From Reticulitermes speratus (taxonomy: Eukaryota; Arthropoda; Insecta; Blattodea; Rhinotermitidae), in the NCBI GenBank assembly GCA_021186555.1, contig JAJKFL010000003.1, forward strand, positions 24,075,908-24,139,907: a DNA stretch of 64,000 bases, in the 5' to 3' direction. A model generated the notes under the pieces. The model made no database searches, had not been told where the DNA came from, and saw only the letters and a program-made list of their open reading frames with translations. Position 1 is the first letter of the stretch. Every line of letters starts with the position of its first letter. Both the position numbers and the translations under genes were made by a program. Positions 55,120-64,000 of the stretch are shown one piece after another.

Positions 55120-55942
55120 CAGGTAGTTTTCGTTTTACGCCAGGGTTACGTTCCTAAAAAGCGTCGCGCAAATCGAACACAAAATTCCCATTTAAAACAA
55201 TGTATTTCCTGGGGTTAGGGGACTGACAATCTCATCCTATATAGGATATGACTATACCGCTAGTGGACATACGGACCTGTATGAGTATATATGCACTGTA
55301 TATACAGCATATATACATTTATATACAGTTTACATACATTTCTATACAATTTATTTATTTCTAATGCAATAAAATGCAAGAGACTCACTTCCATAGTTTT
55401 TTGGTGCAGTTCATTTGCATGGGACTGTGGTAGTCTTGCTACACAAACACTTTAGTTCCTGACCTAGCACTTTATTTAATTCTGTTGGCATTATCACGAA
55501 TTGTATGTACGCTACTATGAGCGAGTCTAACATTAATGCATATATCAACAATTCGTTCACCTTTTTCAAATCGGTTTATTACGTGTAATTTCTCTTCAAT
55601 ACTGATTGTCTTTCACCGACTTTTATCTTGGATTGCAATAGGTGATGTAGATTTACGTTTCTCACTCATATTGGTAAGAAAAACCAATGCTGTTGAAGAG
55701 GAAACTAAATGACCCCAGTGGTTGTATCGCCAATGTAATCAATCCATACACGTGACTGATGGCGTGACAGTGATGTCACTTCCTGCTAGCCTCCTACAGA
55801 AGATAAGCGCGACCACGGATCGTCTATGCCAAATCGCGTTAAACCGAAAATTATCGCGTAAATTCGAAAAGTGGTGTAAATTTTCAAGTCGCGTTAAAGC
55901 GATATCGCGCAAAACGAAATCGTGTAAAACGAGAACTACCTG
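55120..55942 (-). mobile_element. Tigger/pogo-like DNA transposon, internally deleted
   Basis: 823 bp with terminal inverted repeats CAGGTAGTTTTCGTTTTACG (left) and CAGGTAGTTCTCGTTTTACA (right, inverted), flanked on both sides by TA (55118-55119 and 55943-55944). The CAGG..CCTCGTTTTA-type end and TA target are diagnostic of Tigger elements. Subterminal TCGCGTTAAACCG-type repeats are also typical. Only the N-terminal part of the transposase remains, so it is non-autonomous. Confidence 0.88.
55430..55669 (-). pseudogene. transposase N-terminus with CENP-B-type helix-turn-helix
   Basis: Starts ATG at 55669. Reads MSEKRKSTSPIAIQDK, stop, KTISIEEKLHVINRFEKGER, IVDICINVRLAHSSVHTIRD, NANRIK, stop, SARSGTKVFV, stop. 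The EEKLxVIxRxEKGE..I and H/YSTVxTIRDN pattern is the centromere-protein-B-type DNA-binding domain of Tigger/pogo transposases. The DDE catalytic domain is absent, probably lost in the internal deletion. At least three stops make it dead. Confidence 0.82.
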
Positions 55943-56018
55943 TATAAGAATACTCGTAGTTCTTGCGATCGAAAGTATTACGTGTTTGAGTGTTAATTAT
56001 AAATCCTAAGAGGTCAGG

Positions 56019-56281
56019 GCCAATCCCACTGGCCGCGCGGTCTAAGGCGTGGGTCTATGGCCGCTCGCTTGCTGGGATTGTGGGTTCGAATCCCACCGGG
56101 TCATGGATGTCTGTCTCTTGTGAGTGTTGTGTGTTGTCAGGTAGAGGTCTCTGCGACGGGCTGGTCACTCGTCCAGAGGAGTTCTACGGAGTGTGGTGTG
56201 TCTAAAGTGTGTGATCGCGAAACCTCGAAAAATAAGGAGGCCTAGGCCCCCTAGGGGCTGTCGAGCTATAGGAAAAAAAAA
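56019..56281 (+). repeat. SINE-A copy 2, full length with 11 bp target duplication
   Basis: Head TGGCCGCGCGGTCTAAGGCG (A box), GTGGGTTCGAATCCCACC (perfect B box), body, and the family tail GGAGGCCTAGGCCCCCTAGG, GGCTGTCGAGC then a poly-A tail (56271-56281). Flanked by AAGAGGTCAGG at 56008-56018 and 56282-56292. Intact promoter boxes, A tail and perfect duplication mark it as the youngest insertion in the window. The leucine- or serine-like long variable arm region (TGGCCGCTCGCTTGCTGGG) hints at the tRNA of origin but is not decisive. Confidence 0.92.
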
Positions 56282-56292
56282 AAGAGGTCAGG

Positions 56293-56929
56293 AGGTCTAA
56301 TTCATGACAACTGATGATGATTGTGATGATGTAAATGACGTTCGTGAGGATGAAGATCATAAGCAGTGGTCCTGTAGTGGGCCGATTAAAGATTATTCTG
56401 CTCCCTAGTACTAGGCTAGCCGTCCTTACCAAGGAATTGTTTACAAAGTAACAAATGACGTTTTGCGTGGAGAATATTTCTTTTGCTTTTGTCTGGTACC
56501 AGCGCCTAAACCGCTGGAAACAATCTCGCGGATTCCCATTAATCCCATGCGATTTGCAGTCACGTCGATTCATAATGAGGGAGACACGTACTAAACTTAC
56601 CACAAGTAAGCTTAATAAACTGCACACAACTCCGCTGGGAATTCTGTACGCTACAGTACGGTGTACGCCCACTCCACTCTTGTTACTCCGCTTGATCTCA
56701 CTCAGTAGTGAACGCAATAACCAGTGCTTATATATACTGGCAATTACTTCGCAGTCGCGGTTCAGGTAAGCAAAACATGTAGTACGAAGAGCTACTCTAC
56801 AAGACGACATATTTGTTCTCTGGTGACGTCAGTGCGGAAGTGAGTGAAACTGTACACAGCCTATGAGCAGCAGAGTGCGCTGAAACACAACACCATCTCA
56901 TTCTAAGTCCCCTTCAACAAACCAGCTCC
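56293..56929. other. unassigned spacer
   Basis: No gene recognised; the long reverse frame 56202-56810 runs through the SINE tail and is taken as chance. Confidence 0.4.
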
Positions 56930-57230
56930 CTTTTCAGCATTTGATACTCAGTCGGTCAAGAAATCTTTACGTCCTATAGGAATCCGATGATTCATTGATG
57001 TGCTCACAATAGTCCTCCATTAGCCAGACACATATAGTGAACTTTCACCGTAAGATCCGACCTATCTACACCTAGGTCTTCCGAGTGGTCTCTTCCCTGT
57101 AGCTTTTCCAACGAACATTTTTGTGTAATTTTCATCTATCCCATATGAGCTACATGCCTCGCCAATTTCATCATTGGAAAATAACAATTACGCCATTTTC
57201 TTACTCTACCTTTTGCTCTGTTTCTGTCAA
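56930..57230 (-). mobile_element. L2 non-LTR 3'-end fragment
   Basis: CAGTCGGTCAAGAAATCTTT, ATCTACACCTAGGTCTTCCG, AGTGGTCTCTTCCCTGTAGC, CATATGAGCTACATGCCTCG correspond in order to 6915-7165. Frame destroyed. Confidence 0.6.
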
Positions 57231-57904
57231 GTGTGAAAGTACAGATGTTAAACAATGTTATTTTTTGGTGTGAAATTAAAGTTTAAAATGGTGACCAGAC
57301 AAATCGTTAGATGCAACGAGATTAGCACTCTCAAATCAGGCACCTGTCTAATTTCACTATGTCTTTCGGAAATTTCTTCGCGGGTGAACAGTTTTGCGTT
57401 AAATTCTCCACATGTTTGAATTTTGACCACATGGCATTCATCCATGCCTTTACGTATGACAAACGCTTCGGACGCTTATGTCGCAGTCTGACAAACATTC
57501 CAGTGTCTGCTGCAGAAAGTTTATGTAATCTGTGAACAATGCAGACTCATTGCTTACTCGTGAGTTAGGCTAAAATAATGCGAAATACTTGGTCCTTTGA
57601 GTTTAGTGTGTGCGTTCATCTGCAACCTGGTTGTTGAAGCTTCAGACGAACGTTCACCCCCTGAAGGCCGAAATTAATTTAAATTAGCGATTCTCAGTGT
57701 TTTTCCTATTGCTTCCCACCGGCCATTTTGTCATAATAACGTAGTTCCAGCGCAGCAAACAAACTCAAAGTTTATTTTCCGAGTAAGTGTATTATTACAA
57801 CCAAGTCTCTGTACACTTTCTTACTGCATTAAATATTCATGGAAGTTCTTATTTTCTAGACTTTGGACGCATCTCGCTGGTTGAGAAGCACTGATATATA
57901 TAAC
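57231..57904. other. unassigned spacer
   Basis: A CTGGTTGAGAAGCACTG string at 57879-57895 and GCGATTCTCAGTG at 57687 resemble hAT ends but do not match each other well and lack a shared duplication. No gene recognised. Confidence 0.35.
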
Positions 57905-58060
57905 ATTTAAAATTTCAGTTCTACCTTACAATAAACATGCTACATCTCCATTACAAAGATCAATCGATTAATGTTGTTTAGAGAAATATTCACTGGTCAT
58001 TGTAAGCATCATATGAGAGACATAAATGCACTGTGTGGGAAAAATGCAGAGTCCAGTACT
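57905..58060 (-). repeat. Rp1 dispersed repeat
   Basis: TTCAGTTCTACCTTACAATA, CATCTCCATTACAAAGATCA, ATTGTAAGCATCATATGAGA, TGCACTGTGTGGGAAAAATG in reverse order. Confidence 0.65.
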
Positions 58061-58537
58061 GTTGCATCACGTGAGTTCAGTACACAGAGTACGAGTAAAT
58101 ACACACAACACTTTCAACAGATAACTTGCATTCTATTAGCTGATAATTATTTGTCTGGATTATTCGAAACAGTACTAAGAAAATTCTGGTCTTTACTTCA
58201 AACGTTAATCTCAAATATCAGACCCTCCACGGCCCCTCTCACTCGTACTACTTCGCTATTGGCACTACCCAGGAGTAACGTCACTACAACTTTTGCGTCG
58301 TGGGTTTCATTGTGTGCTCTAACTGTTCCCCTCTCCTCTCTTTCTCCTGGCTCAGTGCCATGGCTCGTAATATAACATGTCTGAACCTGCAGCTCAACCG
58401 CGCATTGTATCATGCCGTCTGTCGTAATTGTTATTCAGTGCGCACATAACATTTCCTACGTTAATACCGACAGACATTTCTACAAATTTAATTGTAAAAT
58501 CTCTACAAATGTTTCAAATGTGGTCTTCTGAATTGTG
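58061..58537. other. unassigned spacer
   Basis: A 71-codon reverse frame (58198-58413) has a balanced composition but matches no family I know. Confidence 0.35.
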
Positions 58538-58655
58538 AGACCGTGTAGCCCAGTAAATGGTTACCCAAGGTTCGTAGGAACATACTGTCTCCATCTTCAG
58601 GAAAGAAGTGAAGACAGAGATAGCATTCACCAAACCACCAGACGATATGACGTCA
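58538..58655. repeat. foldback element FB9 (GGAAC/CCATCTTC group)
   Basis: Left ACCGTGTAGCCCAGTAAATG, CAAGGTTCGTAGGAACATAC, TGTCTCCATCTTCAGG; right GTGAAGACAGAGATAGCATT, CACCAAACCACCAGACGATA. Arms pair imperfectly. Confidence 0.6.
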
Positions 58656-58730
58656 TAACACAAAAGACATATTCACTGTTCTAAAAATCTCAAAACTGCA
58701 ATAAATTTAAGGATTCTGGTCTGGTGGGTT

Positions 58731-58868
58731 ATGCTGTGTAGCGGGGTTAACAGACCCGGCGTTTCGATGGAACGAAGTGCCTTCAAGAGTTCTAGGACCT
58801 CGCAACCTCTGAAGATGAAGGCACATCTGTTCGAAACGTCGGGCGGGATCTGTTTATCAGCGCTGTGG
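58731..58868. repeat. foldback element FB5 with hammerhead-like right arm
   Basis: Left CTGTGTAGCGGGGTTAACAG, ACCCGGCGTTTCGATGGAAC; right GTTCGAAACGTCGGGCGGGA, TCTGTTTATCAGCGCTGTGG. The right arm (58807-58845) has CUGAAGA, U, GAA..UUC, GAAAC, GUC: the same order as FB1 but with a 3 bp stem II and weak stem I. Confidence 0.65.
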
Positions 58869-60143
58869 AAAACTCAAATCTTGCACACAATAAGTTTCTT
58901 AGTTACCATATCTGTATGTACTGTGTTCTTGTCCTGCATTCTGGCCAGGATGCATGAACATACGCGGTTGCCTACTTCATTTTATCAGAGTTCATCTACA
59001 CTAACCCCTCCCAGCCTACAAAACCTAATAATTTTCTGCCTTTCTAATGTAAAACTGAGCTGAAAAGCAGTGGTGGTTAAGCACTGCATTTCTGACTGCA
59101 TTCCAGCGCCACACAACGAGGCCAATCTGGTAAGTCCGTGGGGGCAAATATTGTAACTATAGACATGATTTTCGTAATAACAGACTCAGTGCAGGACTTG
59201 GTGACTACTGACAATTACGCTGTGTTTATTAGTCAATTATATAGCGAAATTTCAGTGTTAAAATTAATTGATCAGAATCCTGTAGTCATATTGCGATGAA
59301 ATATCATGTAAAAAGCGAAGTGTAACAGACGAGGCGTTAAGAGTTTATAACTATCTTTAGCATTAAGACTGCGGTTCGCTGAAACTTGACGCTTTGTAAT
59401 TTCGTAGATGATACCAACGTTCCGGAAGAATTTCTTATTACATCCCACGGATTTCTCTGCTCCTATAAACGTGGGTCCAATAAAGATTTGCTAAACAAAC
59501 TGCGGATCTTTATTATGGAGTTTACAGCGCAGCATATCAAGAGCGTGCTCATCCTAGTTCAATGAAATGTGTACATATCTCTTCTGGTTTACTACATACA
59601 CGGAGTTGAATTGAAAGCCGAACCCAGACGCGCGGCAAGCTTAACGGCCTTACATTTTAGTATATTATATAACTTACCGAATATTGGAGTGTGTGTTGGA
59701 AATGACCTTCTTCAACTCTCAGGCATGCTTGATTTCGAAGAAACTGAAACACAGGGAAATAGCATTCTGAATTTCCTACGACACTTCATAGATTTATTCC
59801 TTATATCGGTTTCCATATTTGAACCCTCTTTATTAAACTGTACTGCAAACACAGGAACAAACCAAATTACGTTACACTGTGCGTCAAGCCTCTGTTACAT
59901 ACAGTACATTAAAACTGGACTGTGTGACTTTAGACGTCAGATGATTTAATGTAATCGTACACGCGACGATAGTAGTGGCTGTGTGTGAGTCATGCAGTGG
60001 CCGTTTCATCACGCGCAGTATCGTCAATTTATAGTTGGGAACTTCAAACCGTTTTCAGTAATGTGTTCACCAGCTGTCAAGCATGTCACAGAGTTGAAGA
60101 AGGTCATTACCAACACAACCCTAACATGTGGTAATTTACAACG

Positions 60144-60146
<3 letters not shown>
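58869..60146. other. unassigned spacer
   Basis: A half foldback arm near 59408-59440 (GATACCAACGTTCCGGAAGA). The 126-codon frame 59569-59949 has no recognisable domain; one or two hydrophobic stretches only. Confidence 0.35.

Positions 60147-60181
<35 letters not shown>
60147..60181. repeat. (TA)n microsatellite
   Basis: About 17 TA units. Confidence 0.93.
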
Positions 60182-60184
<3 letters not shown>

Positions 60185-60334
60185 ATGACGAAATGTAAGG
60201 CCGTTGCTTGTCTTGCGTCTGTGTTCGCTTTTCAATTGAACTCCCCGTGTTAAGACCCCAAAACACAGAAGTACCTTAATAACTCGCTCAATAACAGTCG
60301 TCATTGAGAAACTGGAAACTATCAAGCTTATCAG

Positions 60335-60862
60335 TGAACTCCTTTTTATGGAACTCGAAGATTCGTTACGGTGTCTGTCCACAATAATCAAGAGGTACAG
60401 GTACTTCTGTCGATGTTACAGACCCGACATTTGCCGATAAATTTATCTGTGTTTAGCAGCACCGCTTATTCTGTCAAGTTGTCTTTCTGCAAATGTGATT
60501 TCGTTGTATCCCTCATTGGTTGTAATATACTCGTATAATAGTAGATCAATGGTAGCGTTATCTGTGGAACGGTAGATACGGGTGGGAATTGCCACATTTT
60601 CAGTTGAAAATTCAAAAGGGCCTTATATGAATCCAAGTAATAACTCATCTGGCGCAGAGTGCAAATTATGACGCTGCGTTTCATGCAGTCTTCTCCATTC
60701 TCTTGTTACTTTCTCCCACTTGGGTACAAATATTCTCCTCAACACCCTGTTCTCAGAAACTATTTCTTCCTTATGACGAGATACCCAACTTTCAACGTCA
60801 CACATAACCGTGGACAAAATTACAGTTTTGTAAGAATGGCAAAAACAGACAAGGCGACCCAC
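60335..60862 (-). mobile_element. L2 non-LTR fragment: C-terminal coding remnant and 3' UTR
   Basis: From 60862 leftwards the frame reads FCHSYKTVILSTVMCDVESW, VSRHKEEIVSENRVLRRIFV, PKWEKVTREWRRLHETQRHN, LHSAPDEL: the region after the RT domain in L2 (compare VFENRVLRRIFG and GEWRRLHNE in the 7.2-7.6 kb copy). A stretch is missing after it, and the 3' UTR string TTTTATGGAACTCGAAGATT (60336-60355) follows. Confidence 0.7.
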
Positions 60863-60901
60863 TCAGTGACCACTACAGTAGAGCTCAAGCATTTATTTTA
60901 T

Positions 60902-61132
60902 CTGAGGATTCTGATCGTTGGGATGTGACGCTACGTCGTTGGGTGAGTGGTTACCGACGTTTCAAAGGAACGTAGTCTTCATCTTAAGGGGGTAAGAGGG
61001 CCCAGAGGTCTGGGAGGTCCCAGATGTCTGAACCTCTTGACTCGTGAAGATGAAGACATTACGTTCCTTCGAAACGTCAGGAACCATATGCCCAGCAACG
61101 CAGCGTCACATCCCAAAGACAGGAATCCTCAG
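60902..61132. repeat. foldback element FB6 with hammerhead-like arms
   Basis: Arms of about 84 bp: CTGAGGATTCTGATCGTTGG, GATGTGACGCTACGTCG on the left, reversed as AGCGTCACATCCCAAAGACA, GGAATCCTCAG on the right. The right arm (about 61040-61080) reads GUGAAGA, U, GAAG..CUUC, GAAAC, GUC. The central loop holds CCCAGAGGTCTGGGAGGTCC, itself palindromic. Confidence 0.8.
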
Positions 61133-61959
61133 CTACACAGCTGTGAAAGGCTCAAAACTCGCGCTTTATTGTATTCGCTGGTATGCGTCAGTGTTAACAA
61201 TGGTTCGTGATTGGAGAAGACATTTCGTCACTTGTGAAGCTTGATTAGGCAGTGCACGAACATTTGGACTACCAAAGACGTTTCCTTACAAGGACCTGCT
61301 AGCTAGGAGGGGAGAAACACGAAAATCGTTTTCTTTGTCTCTTGAGATGAGAGTTTGGATAACTGTAAACTAGAAGAAAACAATGGCGGGCGAGGAAGTA
61401 TTGACACCTCTTTTTCCCCTTCCATGAATTTTTGTATTCTTTTTTTTTTTTTGAATGGTTCACTGTCATTTGACAGTTCAAGTTAGTCCACAGAAAAGAA
61501 TAATGAATGTTTCTGTCAGAAAGTCAGGATCTATTTTGAGTTACCTTAGTAGAAACAGCTTTAAAATGAGAAGAAGATGGGAAAAAAGGCAGGGATATTT
61601 TACTGCTTTCCATGAGATTCATATCTCTCGACATATTCTAACACTTCACCTACGCATCGAGCGAGAAGCGACTACATTCCAAACGGCCGGTTACATCAAC
61701 AACACAGCCGAGGTTTCATTCTTGCAAGAAAACTGAAAGTACTGAATTCCTCAGATTTTAGCACAAACTACAAATAATTAACTGCAGAAGCCCACAAATT
61801 TCCGTAGTTTTTGACAAGAACAACGTGAAATTAACTTTCTGTCAAATGGTCCCCAGTATCCGAAAGAGTATTGCTTTGTTGTATGTTCCCATGCTTTGCC
61901 TGTTTGTCCATCTGGTAAGAGTAGTATTAATTAGAAAATGATTATGGAATATACTTAGA
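61133..61959. other. unassigned spacer
   Basis: A run of T at 61440-61452. No gene recognised. Confidence 0.4.
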
Positions 61960-62085
61960 GGGGAAGATGGAAATGCTCGAGAAAAAAATGTTCCCAGTGC
62001 CACTTCGTCCACCACAAGTCTTACATGGACTGGCCCGGGATCGAAGCCGGGCCTCCACGTGTAGCCCTCGAAACCATTGAAGTTG
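61960..62085 (-). repeat. SINE-C copy 7, partial
   Basis: On the - strand: CGTGGAGGCCCGGCTTCGAT, CCCGGGCCAGTCCATGTA (intact B box), GGACGAAGTGGCACTGGGAA, CTCGAGCATTTCCATCTTCC. Followed in the family order by Rp1 on its head side. Confidence 0.65.
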
Positions 62086-62089
62086 TATT

Positions 62090-62250
62090 TGAAAAGTCAA
62101 TCCTTATGTCACAGAAAACACAGCGCGACTAATTTACAAAAATTAATTGGTTAATGTTGTTTAGGTAAATAATCGCTCTTAATTTTGTGAGTCATATGAA
62201 ACGCATTAATATACTGCGTCGGCGAAATGAAGCTTTTAATTTTTAATGTT
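62090..62250 (-). repeat. Rp1 dispersed repeat
   Basis: ATCCTTATGTCACAGAAAAC, AATTGGTTAATGTTGTTTAG, TGTGAGTCATATGAAACGCA, ACTGCGTCGGCGAAATGAAG in reverse order. With SINE-C copy 7 it repeats the Rp1-then-SINE-C order. Confidence 0.65.
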
Positions 62251-62639
62251 GAAAGATCATTTTGCACCAAAAATATATGATGAAAGAGACTGGTGTGTAA
62301 TGTGTTCAAGCAGGTCGAGCTACAAGGAATGGAATTAAGCTAATGGCCAGCACGTTTCAGCATTTTGTTGGCACTTTAACTTGAAAGCGTAAAACGGCAA
62401 TATTGGGAGGGCTCCTCTGCAGACAGGACTGTACAAGTGAAGGTCGCTACTGCTGAAGCTAGGCCTAAGTTTTTCGCGAATAAAATTAAGTCCACAAGAT
62501 GGAACCAGAATTAGGATAATATTAAAACTTAAGTTTTAAAACTTATATAGGATAATATTATTAGCACAAAATAATATGCCACATAATATAAGAACTTATT
62601 ACTCCAAGACTGAGGAGGTCATGTTTTGCATGTTTGGAC

Positions 62640-62712
62640 ATGACGTCAGTATCACCAGGCATACGGAAATCGGCCTTTATTAGGTCGAAACTTTTCCAGT
62701 GATGTCTACTTT
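62640..62712. repeat. imperfect inverted repeat, foldback-like
   Basis: GACGTCAGTATCACC and ATACGGAAATCGGCC pair with GGTCGAAACTTTTCC and AGTGATGTC across TTTATTA. It contains a TCGGCC/GGTCGA stem followed by AAAC, again recalling stem II and GAAAC of the foldback motif. Confidence 0.4.
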
Positions 62713-62847
62713 ACAGTTCTATTACCGCACGTGTCTCTAGCTGCTTAGCACATGCAAATCAGCATAGGATTACGTCATCGAGCCTTTAATGAAGCCCTCT
62801 GAGGTTTGGAGGACTTGTCACCGGGCAGGTAACCTATAATTAGTATC

Positions 62848-62911
62848 AATAAAACAACAGCTCAACATATATGTTGTGTTGACCGACTAGCTGTTGGTTT
62901 TATTGACTGAA
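62848..62911. repeat. inverted repeat with an internal palindrome
   Basis: CAATAAAACAACAGCT pairs with AGCTGTTGGTTTTATTG (one base indel). Inside is the 14 bp palindrome CAACATATATGTTG. Confidence 0.6.
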
Positions 62912-62984
62912 AACACAACGGGCATGATCCGCTTTAAGATAATATCATTAGCATCGATGGTGGGTTTTGAGTTGTACGGTCAAA

Positions 62985-64000
62985 ACAAATAAATGTGATA
63001 AATAAACTTATTAATTCTATTGGGAATAAGTACTAATAGTTTTAACAGTCAAAGGATCCGATCATTTTTCCTGTTTATAAGAAGGGTGATCAAAAAGACT
63101 AATGAGATCTGCGCTCTTCTGGGATATTACGCGGCGTCGTGTGGTAATTGTTTACCGACACGTTGTCCAGGAACGTCGGTAAACAATTACCACACGACGC
63201 CGCATAATATCCCAGAAGAGCGCAGATCTCATCAACATCGAGGCGGAAGCCTGAAATCAGAAAAGACTGATAATTATTAATACAGATAACTCTTGCCAAT
63301 TGCGCCGAAATTTTATCAGTCATTCTTCTGTCAAGGTTAACTTCATATGTAGACGAAACTACTGATGATCATCATGGTAGATTTCACTGTAACATTTCAA
63401 CTACTGATCATACACTCTGAATTCGTCAAATTCTTGAGAAAAATGAAAATAAAATTGGGCAGTGCATCAGCTACATATTCATAGACTTTAAGATAGTCTA
63501 TTATACTTTTATGAGTGAGGTTTTGTATAGTATTTTCATTGAGTTTTGGTATCCCCGTGGAACTCGTTCGGTTACTAAAAATGTGTTCAAATAAAACCTA
63601 AATTCAAGTCTAGATAAGAAAATATTTGTCCGATATATTTCCTCTCCATGATAGTCTGAAACACGGAGACGCTTTAACGCCATTGCCTTTCATTTCCTTT
63701 ACAATATCATTAGGATGATTAAGGCAGACCAGCATTGATTGAAACTGAATGGGAGACATCCATTATGACCTATGAGGAGCGGAAAAGTACATACTAACAC
63801 GAAAAGCACAGACGCGTCATTAATGGCTACTACAGAGGTTGGTCTATAAGTAAATACTGAGAAAACGGAGTACATGTTCGTGCCTTGTGGACATAACGCA
63901 GAACAAAATCTCAACTCAAAGATAGCTAATAAATCCTTCAGAAATGTAGCAAATTTAAAGTAGCTATTTGGAAACGATAATAACAAATCAAAATTGCTTC
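62985..64000 (+). mobile_element. L2 non-LTR copy, running off the right edge
   Basis: Decayed RT on the + strand, orientation opposite to all other L2 copies here. Segments in order: INKLINSIGNKY (about 63000), IIFPVYKKGDQK (63058-63093), a hairpin insertion, TDHTLIRQILEK, QCISYIFIDFKIVYY (motif A region, about 63461), then KHGDALTPLPF (QGDALSP block, near 63660), and VNTEKTEYMFVP with IANKSFRNVANLK (about 63850-63960). The YADD site is replaced by YEER-like sequence near 63770. Multiple stops and frameshifts; dead. Confidence 0.8.
63101..63260. mobile_element. hairpin element inserted in L2, with 8 bp target duplication
   Basis: 160 bp insertion splitting the L2 RT after GDQK. Arms 63102-63159 and 63175-63232 are 58 bp with one mismatch, with a 15-base loop and 28 bp of unpaired sequence at the right. 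AAAAGACT at 63093-63100 and 63261-63268 is the duplicated target; removing the insert and one copy rejoins the RT reading. An 8 bp duplication is usual for hAT-type elements. Confidence 0.88.

Noticed and set aside
56202-56810. 202-codon reverse frame
   Set aside because: Runs through the SINE-A tail and poly-A into unrelated sequence, with no recognisable domain.
57687-57895. hAT-like non-autonomous element
   Set aside because: TTCTCA-type ends on both sides, but they match poorly and there is no 8 bp duplication.
59569-59949. 126-codon frame
   Set aside because: Composition is not convincing, no family recognised, no splice or promoter context; kept only as spacer.
60024-60391. reverse frames rich in alternating Ile-Tyr
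   Set aside because: Translation of the (TA)n microsatellite.

Overview
This window looks like intergenic or intronic DNA from a large, repeat-rich insect genome. I could not support any complete host protein-coding gene, rRNA or functional tRNA. The most likely source is a cockroach or termite (Blattodea). That inference rests on family resemblance recalled without a database search: the two non-LTR retrotransposon protein families here are ones I associate with cockroach and termite assemblies. The base composition is AT-rich and almost all open reading frames are short chance frames.

The recognisable content is mobile DNA. (1) A nearly full-length but dead RTE-like LINE lies on the + strand at 15135-18545, with endonuclease and reverse transcriptase domains in one frame broken by five stops. 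(2) A second non-LTR family ('L2' here) has a long dead copy on the - strand (6853-8503), another entering from the right edge on the + strand (62985-64000), and six 5'-truncated 3' ends (295-415, 6297-6635, 35270-35490, 49460-49735, 56930-57230, 60335-60862). (3) Three tRNA-headed SINE-like families occur: SINE-A (4 copies, three with readable target-site duplications), SINE-B (12 copies) and SINE-C (7 copies). (4) A ~230 bp dispersed repeat, Rp1, occurs at least 19 times and is often next to SINE-B or SINE-C in a fixed order. (5) DNA transposons: an internally deleted Tigger/pogo-like element at 55120-55942 keeps terminal repeats, TA duplications and a broken CENP-B-type helix-turn-helix; a second pogo-like MITE lies at 37655-37970; a weak hAT-like candidate is near 22.7-23.0 kb.

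The most interesting class is a set of long palindromic (foldback) elements: 1311-1833, 13737-13949, 24463-24642, 35752-36418, 42865-43295, 58731-58868 and 60902-61132, plus a related GGAAC/CCATCTTC group at 34021-34175, 34687-34820, 52775-52955 and 58538-58655, and a perfect or near-perfect hairpin at 8504-8613 and 63101-63260. Several arms carry a conserved outward-reading signature resembling a minimal hammerhead ribozyme: CUGANGA, one U, a GC-rich stem-loop, GAAAC, a 2-bp stem III and a GUH site. The best examples (1723-1767, 43398-43436) also have a 5-bp stem I. Minimal hammerheads are known in Penelope-like retroelements, normally in direct tandem arrangement, so an inverted arrangement would be unusual.

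Tandem DNA: a ~1 kb minisatellite at 28560-29612 with an embedded 123 bp higher-order unit, degenerate ~31 bp and ~30 bp minisatellites at 47858-48180 and 54690-55045, AT, CA and ATT microsatellites, and seven poly-C runs of 9-22 bases. The layout is a layered graveyard of insertions, some clearly nested (a SINE in a foldback, a hairpin in a LINE), rather than a set of co-operating genes.
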